Shown here piece after piece: positions 8,401 through 14,299 of a DNA stretch of 19,853 nucleotides. The translations under genes were made by a program, and so were the position numbers. Source of the DNA: JAMCRM01 sp041685075 (GTDB taxonomy: Bacteria; Acidobacteriota; Terriglobia; Bryobacterales; Bryobacteraceae); the NCBI GenBank assembly GCA_041685075.1, contig JAWLGN010000074.1, positions 1-19,853 of the forward strand, read 5' to 3'. The notes beneath the pieces were generated by a model, which was not told the DNA's origin, did no database searches, and saw only the letters and a program-made list of their open reading frames with translations. The first letter of the stretch is position 1. The number at the start of each line of letters is the position of its first letter.

Positions 8401-8714
8401 TCGATCAGCACCTGCATGCGGCGCTCGTGGGCCGCCTCGATGAAGGCCTTGCAATCCTCCAGGGTGCCGTAGCCGGGATGCACGCCCGTGTAATCGGCGA
8501 TGTCGTAGCCGTCGTCGCGCAGCGGGGAGGGGAAGAAGGGCAGCACCCACAGGCAGGTGACGCCCAGCGCCTGGAGGTAGTCGAGCTTCTCCGTCAGGCC
8601 GCGAAAATCGCCGATACCGTCGCCGTTGTGATCGAAAAACGCTTTGACGTGCGTTTCATAGATGATGGCGTCCTTGTACCACAGCGGGTCGTTGGCGCTG
8701 CCTTTCCGTTTCAT
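5448..8714 (-). CDS. treS: Trehalose synthase / maltokinase-like fusion protein
   Basis: A 1088-residue cytoplasmic fusion. Residues 1-548 are a GH13 trehalose synthase that interconverts maltose and trehalose: nucleophile D208 in GLRLDAV, acid/base E250 in LLAEANQW, NHDE with D316, and the family's PVIMDPVYGYEAINVEAQ segment at 423-440. All look intact. Residues about 565-1088 correspond to maltokinase (Pep2/Mak): VLDDRFTLKLLRKLE, LQQYVPHQGDGWS (795-807) and RDVAGMLRSF (988-997). The expected catalytic HGDYH loop reads HGNYR (950-954), so the catalytic Asp is Asn952, and the expected DFEGEP reads DFAAAP (968-973). The kinase half may therefore be inactive or structural. In intact systems maltose 1-phosphate feeds GlgE glucan synthesis; no glgE is visible here. 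An AAGGA lies about ten bases before the ATG. Confidence 0.93.
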   Translation of the reverse strand: MKRKGSANDPLWYKDAIIYETHVKAFFDHNGDGIGDFRGLTEKLDYLQALGVTCLWVLPFFPSPLRDDGYDIADYTGVHPGYGTLEDCKAFIEAAHERRMQVLIELVINHTSDAHPWFQAARLAPPGSRQRDYYVWSDTDQKYRDARIIFTDTEKSNWAWDPDAQAYYWHRFFSHQPDLNYDNPAVLEEMLNVMRFWLDLGVDGLRLDAVPYLVEREGTNCENLPETHAVIRRIRRELDAAYTNRVLLAEANQWPADVRPYFGEGDACHMAFHFPLMPRIFMALRLEDRHPITEIMAQTPEIPASCQWGLFLRNHDELTLEMVTDEERDYMYLAYSADPRMRLNVGIRRRLAPLMENNRRRIELMNSLLFSFPGTPIIYYGDEIGMGDNIYLGDRNGVRTPMQWTADRNAGFSRANPARLYSPVIMDPVYGYEAINVEAQQSDPSSLLHWMRNMIALRKLFQVFGRGSLEFLHPENNKVLAYLRKYRGDQILCVANLSRFAQPVELDLGHMAGVVPVEMLGYTEFPAIGKAPYRLTLGPYGFLWFELQGTPEAIEVRAAAEPCPLTVRDWDEVFQERARRSLEAALPEFIGRQHWFRARGGAVETARVADWGWIRLGPAPLAWMVVEATFTGGGNDSFHLPVAISTGEAAARLGQDPAPVLCELHHPAGTGVLHDALADEESCRGLFEAIENNAAIATQSGMLRAFAASRFNGTPGASTGPRAPEPTTPDGAVTAAVLDDRFTLKLLRKLEAGPNPEYEALRFLSESTAFDGVAKFAGAMEYERRGEIATAAILQQYVPHQGDGWSFTREELERYYAQAQDGAPKPSRRSLLELAARPVPAPLREQMGGYLAFAATLGRRTAELHQALASPAQDAAFQPEPLTPADVSRIAHSLRERAVGFFDALKTGMAWLPDELVDTAATALSRRGELLDRFQGLAQTDVRAERIRIHGNYRLENILRVGNDVLIDFAAAPGRPPVERRAKQLALRDVAGMLRSFSRAARAALPKESAHLEPWARHWERWSSAAFLAAYRQAADGAGFVPRSEEGWRALLDALLLDRALEELARELPGGDPALLRAALDGVLAYAE

Positions 8715-8850
8715 CGGGCGGTGTCCTTCATGATAGCGGCGCGCACGGGACCGAAGGTCCGTGAGGGTGGCCCGCGAGTGGGCGGAGACTCACAAACGGC
8801 GCCGGCCCGCGGCGTTGCCCGGAGTTTCCTGCCATGATAGTTATGATGAG

Positions 8851-8872
8851 TGCCGCCCCTATAAAGGCGGCA
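8851..8872 (+). promoter_or_regulatory. Leader hairpin before the aldo/keto reductase gene
   Basis: A perfect seven-base inverted repeat, TGCCGCC and GGCGGCA, encloses the loop CCTATAAA and ends right at the AAGGGAG ribosome binding site of the gene starting at 8885. A TATGAT-like -10 box occurs just upstream (8842-8847). The hairpin would lie in the 5' leader and could modulate ribosome access or RNA stability. Confidence 0.4.
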
Positions 8873-8884
8873 AGGGAGTTCCAT

Positions 8885-9748
8885 ATGAATCGCCGCAGAT
8901 TTGTTCAGGCTACTTTGGGGGCGGCCGGCGCGGTCCTTACCGGCCGGTTCAGCCCGGCGCTGCGCGGCGCCGGGGTTCCGCAGGCGAACGACGTGATTCA
9001 CCTGGGTCCGGACAAGATCCGGCTTTCACGGCTGGCCATGGGCACTGGCACGAAGGGCGGTTCCCGGCAGCGGCTGCTGGGCATTCAGGGGCTCGCCGAC
9101 ATGCTGCACTACGGCTACGACCAGGGCGTCTTCTTCTGGGATACGGCGGATTCCTATAAGACGCATCCGCACGTTCGCGAGGCGCTCAAGCGCGTGCCGC
9201 GCGAGAAAGTCACCATCCTGACCAAGACGGGCGCGCGCACGGCCGACGAGATGCGGGCCACGCTCGACCGCTTCCGGCAGGAACTCAATACCGACTACAT
9301 CGACATCGTCCTGCTGCACGCTCTCCGGACGCCCAACTGGCCCGAAGAGCGCAAGGGGGCCATGGAGGTGCTCTCGGAGGCGCGAGAGAAGGGACTCGTG
9401 CGCAGCCACGGCTGCTCCTGCCACTCCATCGAGGCGCTGCGCACGGCGGCCAGGACGCCTTGGGTGCACGTGGACCTGGCGCGGATCAACCCGGCCACCC
9501 TGCACATGGATGCCGATCCCCCGACCGTCATCGAGGTGCTGCGCCAGATGAAAGCCGCCGGCAAGGGCGTGATCGGGATGAAGATCCTGGGCGAGGGTGG
9601 CCTGCGCGACCGCGTGGACGAGGCGCTGCGCTTCGCCCTGTCGCTCGATTGCGTGGATTGTTTCACCATCGGGGCGGAGAACCGCCAGGAGTTTGGCGAC
9701 CTGCTCGAGCGCATCCCGCGCGCCGGCGAAATGGCCAAGGCCGCTTAG
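8885..9748 (+). CDS. Tat-exported aldo/keto reductase
   Basis: A 287-residue NAD(P)H-dependent oxidoreductase of the aldo/keto reductase TIM-barrel superfamily. It starts with MNRRRFVQATLGAAGAVLTG, a twin-arginine signal with RRRF followed by a hydrophobic core, so it is probably exported folded with its cofactor. The catalytic tetrad can be placed: D86 and Y91 in WDTADSY, K114 in LTKTGA and H145 in VLLHAL. The barrel end has CFTIGAENRQEF near residues 259-270, where cofactor is bound. An HGCSCHS stretch at 175-181 adds two cysteines. The start ATG at 8885 follows AAGGGAG by about seven bases; an upstream in-frame ATG at 8834 would spoil the Tat signal. The next gene starts eight bases after the stop and is probably cotranscribed. 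The substrate is unknown. Confidence 0.9.
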   Translation: MNRRRFVQATLGAAGAVLTGRFSPALRGAGVPQANDVIHLGPDKIRLSRLAMGTGTKGGSRQRLLGIQGLADMLHYGYDQGVFFWDTADSYKTHPHVREALKRVPREKVTILTKTGARTADEMRATLDRFRQELNTDYIDIVLLHALRTPNWPEERKGAMEVLSEAREKGLVRSHGCSCHSIEALRTAARTPWVHVDLARINPATLHMDADPPTVIEVLRQMKAAGKGVIGMKILGEGGLRDRVDEALRFALSLDCVDCFTIGAENRQEFGDLLERIPRAGEMAKAA

Positions 9749-9755
9749 TTTCGTG

Positions 9756-10850
9756 ATGACAAGAATCGTTGTGTTGCTGGCGCTCTGTGCCGCCGTTGCA
9801 CCGCGCCTGCTGGCTGAACCGCCCGCGCCGCCCTACCCTCCCAGTCCCGTGATCGCCCGGATGACCTTCGACTGGAGCACGCACGACCGGCGCGCGCAGG
9901 GCAGCGACAACTGGCAGCTCACCTGGGCCGCCGACGATCACCAGTACGCCGCCTGGGGCGACGGCGGCGGCTTCGGAGGCACCAACTCCGATGGCCGCGT
10001 GAGCCTGGGGGTGGCCCGCGTCGAAGGCCCCTGGAACAACTACAAGGGCTATAACGTGTGGGGCGGGAAGAACGCGGCGAATCCCGCCACCTTCGAGGGC
10101 AAGAGTTGGGGCATGCTGGCGGTGGGCGGCGCACTCTATATGTGGGTCAGCCCCGGATCGCCGCTCGATGTCATGCAGACCGAGGCCCGGCTGCACCGCT
10201 CCACCGACCGCGGCGCCACCTGGCAGCCTGCCGCCTGGGCATTCGTCCGGGAAGATGACCTCACCATCCCCACCATCTGCCAGTTCGGCCGGGACTACGC
10301 CGGGGCGCGCGACAGCTACGTCTATCACTATTTCGTGCACCCGCGCGCGCGCCACGACTTCGTGGCCCAGACGCCCGGGGCGATTTACCTGCTCCGCGCG
10401 CCCAAAGACCGGCTGATGGAACGCGCCGCCTACGAGTTCTTCGCCGGTACGGATGCGAGCGGCCGCCCGCGATGGACCGCCGAACTCGAAGCCAAGCGGC
10501 CGGTCTTCAAGGACCCCAAGGGCGTGGGCTGGAATTTGAGCGTGAGCTACAACGCCGGTCTCCGCCGCTACATCCTCATGACCGAACACACGGCGTCTTC
10601 GCGCGGCAACCTGGGGGTCTTCGACGCTCCCGAACCCTGGGGCCCGTGGACCGCGGTGCTCTACCTCAACGAATCGGAAGGGCGGCAGTTCGGCGCGGGC
10701 CACGTGCCGCCCAACTGCTTCTTCTGGAACATCCCCACCAAGTGGCAGAGCCGGGACGGCAGGGAGTTCACCCTGGTCTTCACCGGCGCCGGGCGCGGCA
10801 AAGACAACGACAGTTGGAACGCGCTGCGCGGCAGCTTTACTCTCCGCTGA
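9756..10850 (+). CDS. Secreted DUF4185-like beta-propeller protein
   Basis: A 364-residue protein with a clear Sec signal peptide (MTRIVVLLALCAAVAPRLLA) followed by a Pro-rich stretch. The mature part is rich in Trp, Gly and Asp and has recurring strand-like units: WQLTWAADDHQYAAWGDGGG, a MLAVGGALYMWVSP unit, LHRSTDRGATW (similar to an Asp-box), a YVYHYFVHPR unit, WNLSVSYNAGLRRYILMTEH, and WGPWTAVLY. This resembles the five-bladed propeller proteins annotated DUF4185 or sialidase/glycosidase-like, but I cannot name catalytic residues, so a carbohydrate role is only a guess. It starts (ATG 9756, with GTG one codon earlier) eight bases after the aldo/keto reductase gene and lacks a good ribosome binding site, which suggests coupling. 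Its 3' end overlaps the convergent amidohydrolase gene by 14 bases. Confidence 0.75.
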   Translation: MTRIVVLLALCAAVAPRLLAEPPAPPYPPSPVIARMTFDWSTHDRRAQGSDNWQLTWAADDHQYAAWGDGGGFGGTNSDGRVSLGVARVEGPWNNYKGYNVWGGKNAANPATFEGKSWGMLAVGGALYMWVSPGSPLDVMQTEARLHRSTDRGATWQPAAWAFVREDDLTIPTICQFGRDYAGARDSYVYHYFVHPRARHDFVAQTPGAIYLLRAPKDRLMERAAYEFFAGTDASGRPRWTAELEAKRPVFKDPKGVGWNLSVSYNAGLRRYILMTEHTASSRGNLGVFDAPEPWGPWTAVLYLNESEGRQFGAGHVPPNCFFWNIPTKWQSRDGREFTLVFTGAGRGKDNDSWNALRGSFTLR

Positions 10851-11958
10851 GGATCTTCACGGTGCGCGGCTTCCGCATATTCAGGATCTTCAGCGCGTTC
10901 TGGTAGTAGAGCTTCTTGAGCACTTCATCGGGCAGGTGGATGCCGTAGATCATCCAGCGCCCCTGCAGGTGGTGGCCGCCGCTCGAATCGAAATACTCGT
11001 CGTCGGTTTCGAGGAAGCGGTAGTAGACCCGGTAGGCTTCCGCGTTGGGCGCCGTGTCGGTGCCGAACATCACGCGGTCCTGGTATTGCAGGATGAAGCG
11101 GCGCGCCGAGTAGGGCTGGCGGCCCAGTTCGTTGATGCGCGCGTCGATATCCACGTGAAAGTTGGGGTAGGTGTCGAGCCACGTGCCCACCGTGTTCAGG
11201 TCTTCCGGCAGGTTGCCCACGTGCGCGCCGATGAAGATGGTCTTGGGATGCCGCGCGATCACGCGGTTGCGCGCCGCCAGGATGGACTCCTTGGAAGGAT
11301 ACTTGGGGCCGTAGAACAGCCAGGAGGGGTGGGCGATCAGCTCGTCGTAACGCTCGTTGAACTTGTCGAGCGGGGTGAAGAAGGCATTGGGGTCGGCGAT
11401 GTGGATCATCACCGGTATGCCCAGCTCGCCGCACTTGGCCCAGATGGGGTCGATGCGCGGGTCGTCCACGGTGACCAGATTGCCGGACTTGTCGCGCACG
11501 CTCAGCCCCAGGCTCTTGGCGATCTTCAGCCCCCGGACGCCGGCGCGGACGGCCTGCTCCAGCCGCTGGGCCTCGCGCTCGCCGAATCCGGGCTCGTCGA
11601 TTGCGCTGAAGTCCGGGCGGAAGAAGACCAGGAAGCGGTCCTCGGCGACGGAGTTCGAAACCTTCAGGTGCTCCTTCCAGCGGTCGCGGGATGAAGCGCC
11701 GTCCAGGCTGACGCACTTCCATACGCCGGCCTCGTTCATCTCCTGAAGATACTTCTCGGTGTTCTGGAGCCGCCCAAGGTGGTTGTGCATATCGATCACC
11801 GGATAGCGGGGGCGCACAATCCGGGTTTCCTTCACCACCAGTTGACTCTTGGGACGCCAGTCGGTCAGCTTCAGATCGTCCACCACCTGCTGGGCCATCA
11901 ACGTGGCAGCCAGCGCGGCCATCACCGGCACTCGGAAGAGCAGTTTACGCGGGGGCAT
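10837..11958 (-). CDS. Exported amidohydrolase (amidohydrolase_2/ACMSD-like)
   Basis: A 373-residue metal-dependent hydrolase of the amidohydrolase_2 TIM-barrel family. Likely metal and catalytic residues are H58 and H60 in VIDMHNHLG, H186 in MIHIADP, H246 in IGAHVGN and D301 in MFGTDTAP, the usual single-metal pattern of the ACMSD-like group. The N-terminus (MPPRKLLFRVPVMAALAATLMAQQ) is a probable Sec signal peptide, so it probably acts outside the cytoplasm. I chose ATG 11956-11958, with GGAG nine bases upstream; the open frame extends to 12060, but that part is repeat-rich and would bury the signal peptide. Hydrolysis or decarboxylation of a cyclic or aromatic carboxylate is typical of the family; the substrate is unknown. 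Confidence 0.87.
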   Translation of the reverse strand: MPPRKLLFRVPVMAALAATLMAQQVVDDLKLTDWRPKSQLVVKETRIVRPRYPVIDMHNHLGRLQNTEKYLQEMNEAGVWKCVSLDGASSRDRWKEHLKVSNSVAEDRFLVFFRPDFSAIDEPGFGEREAQRLEQAVRAGVRGLKIAKSLGLSVRDKSGNLVTVDDPRIDPIWAKCGELGIPVMIHIADPNAFFTPLDKFNERYDELIAHPSWLFYGPKYPSKESILAARNRVIARHPKTIFIGAHVGNLPEDLNTVGTWLDTYPNFHVDIDARINELGRQPYSARRFILQYQDRVMFGTDTAPNAEAYRVYYRFLETDDEYFDSSGGHHLQGRWMIYGIHLPDEVLKKLYYQNALKILNMRKPRTVKILSGE

Positions 11959-12016
11959 AGTTGGTCTCCGTTGGTAACGAGTATCCGATGATAAAGCAAA
12001 GTATTGGAAACATGCA

Positions 12017-12093
12017 ATGCGCGCGGGCGCTTTGCAGCGCCGCACGACGGGATGCGCCATGCCATGCGCGCGGGCGCCCCGCGGCGGGATGCG
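12017..12093. repeat. Imperfect GC-rich direct repeat in a divergent intergenic region
   Basis: The 14-base sequence ATGCGCGCGGGCGC occurs at 12017-12030 and 12064-12077, each followed by CGGGATGCG (12048-12056 and 12085-12093). The second copy is about ten bases shorter between the two blocks. The pair fills much of the 182-base gap between the divergent amidohydrolase and CheR-type genes. It could be a remnant of a small tandem duplication or a regulatory region; I see no clear promoter for the CheR-type gene within it. Confidence 0.45.
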
Positions 12094-12140
12094 GTGCCGG
12101 CGCGGAAGCCCGTCCCGCCTGACGGTGGTGAAATAGCGGG

Positions 12141-12884
12141 GTGGTGCGCGATGAAGTGCTGGTAGCCTTCCTCCAATGGGCCTTGCCGCGAATGGGCCTC
12201 CGCTGGAAGGGATTTCGGAAAGTGCGCGGGCAGGTGCGCAAGCGCCTGGCGCGGCGGCTGGCGGCGCTGGGGCTTCCGGACTTGACAGCCTATCGAGCCT
12301 GGCTGGAGGCTCATCCGGAGGAATGGGCCGAAGTGGACGCCGCTTGCCGCATCTCCATCACCCGCTTCTACAGGGATCGCGGCGTGTGGCAGTTTCTGGG
12401 ATCCCATCTTCCTGGAACGGCGGAGATCCGGGCCTGGTGCGCGGGTTGCGCCGGCGGGGAAGAGGCGTATACATTAGCGATCCTGCTGCGTCTTGCCCGC
12501 CGCAGTTTCTCCATCGTGGCCACGGATGTCGAGGAGAGCCAACTGGAACGGGCGCGGCGAGCGTGCTACTCGCCGGGCAGCCGGCGCGAACTGCCAGTGG
12601 AATGGAACAGGGCGGCTTTCGATCCGGATGGCTGCCTGCGGCCGGAGTTTCGCACCGGCGTGACGTTCGCTCGCCAGGACATCCGGCGGGAGATGCCGCC
12701 GGGGCCGTTCCACCTGATCTTCTGCCGCAACCTGGCCTTCACCTACTTTGCGGAGCCTGTCCAACGCCGGATTGCTGAGGAACTTCGTGCTCGCCTGGCG
12801 CCCGGTGGATGGCTGGTGTTGGGGATCCACGAATCCGCTCCGGGTTTCGTTCCCGAGGCGCCCGGCATTTTCCGCCGGGATTAG
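12141..12884 (+). CDS. Orphan CheR-type protein methyltransferase
   Basis: A 247-residue SAM-dependent methyltransferase of the CheR family, which in chemotaxis methylates receptor glutamates. There is a short helical N-terminal domain with ISITRFYRD (71-79, compare the family's TxFFRD), SAM motif I AGCAGGEEAYTLAI (101-114), the acidic D129 in VATDVEE, and FHLIFCRNLAFTYF (190-203) followed by LAPGGWLVLGIHES. The core enzyme seems intact, with slight variation at FCRNVLIYF. The start is GTG at 12141, with only a weak GCGGGG upstream. No receptors, CheB, CheA or CheY genes are near, so it may serve a separate signalling pathway or a distant chemotaxis cluster. Its stop overlaps the convergent downstream gene by four bases. 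Confidence 0.87.
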   Translation: MVRDEVLVAFLQWALPRMGLRWKGFRKVRGQVRKRLARRLAALGLPDLTAYRAWLEAHPEEWAEVDAACRISITRFYRDRGVWQFLGSHLPGTAEIRAWCAGCAGGEEAYTLAILLRLARRSFSIVATDVEESQLERARRACYSPGSRRELPVEWNRAAFDPDGCLRPEFRTGVTFARQDIRREMPPGPFHLIFCRNLAFTYFAEPVQRRIAEELRARLAPGGWLVLGIHESAPGFVPEAPGIFRRD

Positions 12885-14191
12885 GGGTACATTGCCGCCG
12901 GGCGGTCGAGGTCGATCCGTGCGACCCCGCTCCACGCCACGTACTCGGGGCGCTGGCGGCCGTCGAGGAAGACCAGGATGCCCGCATTCCCAGGGCCGAG
13001 GTCGCCGGAGGACTCGAGCCGTAACTGCTCGCCGCTATGGAGCGTTACGCTTGCGAGTTGAGCGCCGGGCGCTTCGGAGGCGGGGAGCGCGATCGAGGCG
13101 ATCAGGCCGAAGGGGATGGTGTAGGTAACGCCCTGGAAGGGGGCGTCGAGCGTTTCGGTGACCTCGCTTTCGTCCAGGTCGAAGACCAGGCGGCCGGCCA
13201 GGCGGCGGCCGTCGCGCGTGGTGATGCGGCCGGTGAGCGGGCCGCCGGGCGGAAAATCGCCGTAAGCGGGGCCGGCGCCTCCCGCGCTGAATTGGACACG
13301 CTCGAAGGCATCCCAGGAAACCAGCACCCGGCCATAGCGCGGGACGTCTACGTAGATTCCGCGGTTGTTGCGGCCGGTTTGGCGAGTGCCGGAGAGCACG
13401 ACCACGCGGCCGTCGAGCAGTTCCACAGCCGAGCTGTCGCGCGAGTGGCGCGCGATGGAGCGGATGGCGTCGAAACGCAGGCTGACGGGGCCATCCGCGG
13501 TGCGGCCCTCGATTTCGTCCGAGCCGAGGCCCTTCTCCCGGTCCCACTGGAGGAAGCCGCTGAACTCGCCATGGCGTGTCCGCACGGTGCCGTGCAGCCG
13601 CGCGGGGACGGGGCCGGGCCGTGGAGTTGGGAGGAACTCGATGGCGCGGATCGGCAGACTATCCAGGTCCGCCGCGCCCCGGCTGCCATCCCACACCCGC
13701 ACGCCGTCGTCGAAGTCGCTGGCCTCGAAGCGGTCGAGGTCGAAGGCGGTTCCGCTCTTGAGGGTGACCCGTACGTTTCGGCCGTGCGCCTCGATCCGCG
13801 CCAGGTCGCCGAAGCGCGCCATGAAGAGCCGGCCCAGGTCGACCGGGCGCTCCCGTTCGGCAATCTCCAGACCGAAGAGCTTGATCGGGCGGCGCTCCTT
13901 GGGCCGCAGCGCGGGCGGCACGTAGGCGGCCCAGGGGTTCTCTCTCTTGGCGCCGTTGAAGTAGTCGCCCCAGAACGCCTCCTCGCCGGCGCCAAAGCGC
14001 AACCGGCCTTCATAGACGTCGCCGCCCGCGGTGGTGACGCGGCCGTAGAGAAAGCTGGGGTGGACTGCGCCGGCGGGCGGCGTTGCCGCGTCGGGGCCGG
14101 CCCCCCGTTCAGCGCTACGGTTGACGAAGACAAGGGCGAGGAGAACCAGCAGGCCGGCAACCGCTCCTCCGGCGATCAGGGCGTTTTTCAT
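12881..14191 (-). CDS. Membrane-anchored protein with three repeated beta-rich modules, function unknown
   Basis: A 436-residue protein that I do not recognise. Residues 1-24 form an N-terminal hydrophobic anchor or uncleaved signal, followed by an Ala/Pro-rich linker (25-45), so the rest is probably periplasmic. The remainder contains three related modules starting near 50 (GRVTTAGGDVYEGRLRF), 201 (GTVRTRHGEFSGFLQWD) and 321 (GRITTRDGRRLAGRLVFD). Each is followed by an element like F-x-x-I-x-x-I, then VRVTLKSGTAFDL (140-152), SAVELLDGRVVVLSG (254-268) or ASVTLHSGEQLRLES (380-394), then a closing strand ending in IRAIEF, FERVQF or VARIDL. No catalytic residues stand out; binding or scaffolding is possible. 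The start ATG 14189-14191 has AGGGGA about seven bases upstream. The stop overlaps the CheR-type gene by four bases. Confidence 0.78.
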   Translation of the reverse strand: MKNALIAGGAVAGLLVLLALVFVNRSAERGAGPDAATPPAGAVHPSFLYGRVTTAGGDVYEGRLRFGAGEEAFWGDYFNGAKRENPWAAYVPPALRPKERRPIKLFGLEIAERERPVDLGRLFMARFGDLARIEAHGRNVRVTLKSGTAFDLDRFEASDFDDGVRVWDGSRGAADLDSLPIRAIEFLPTPRPGPVPARLHGTVRTRHGEFSGFLQWDREKGLGSDEIEGRTADGPVSLRFDAIRSIARHSRDSSAVELLDGRVVVLSGTRQTGRNNRGIYVDVPRYGRVLVSWDAFERVQFSAGGAGPAYGDFPPGGPLTGRITTRDGRRLAGRLVFDLDESEVTETLDAPFQGVTYTIPFGLIASIALPASEAPGAQLASVTLHSGEQLRLESSGDLGPGNAGILVFLDGRQRPEYVAWSGVARIDLDRPAAMYP

Positions 14192-14277
14192 GCGCAGTCC
14201 CCTGGCATCGCAATGTACTTTACCATGACAAGTAGACAAGGCGCAATGTGGGTCCGCGGGCGCTTTTAATAGAAGCT

Positions 14278-14289
14278 ACACTACAGTGT
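14278..14289. promoter_or_regulatory. Inverted repeat upstream of the sulfatase gene
   Basis: ACACT-AC-AGTGT is a perfect five-base inverted repeat placed 10 bases before the sulfatase ATG and just after a TTTAAT (14265-14270) that could serve as a -10 box. That would put it at the transcription start, a usual operator position. It is short enough to arise by chance. Confidence 0.25.
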
Positions 14290-14299
14290 GAAAGCTGCC

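Noticed and set aside
8745..8763. GGACC-GAA-GGTCC inverted repeat upstream of treS
   Set aside because: Possible leader hairpin, but only a five-base stem without a T-tract; too weak to call a terminator or operator.
6750..8837. Plus-strand open frame of about 695 codons opposite treS
   Set aside because: Antisense shadow caused by high GC; the opposite strand encodes a complete GH13 enzyme with catalytic residues.
13037..14269. Plus-strand open frame of 410 codons opposite the three-module protein
   Set aside because: The minus-strand frame has a membrane anchor, a good ribosome site and internal repeats; the plus-strand frame has none of these.
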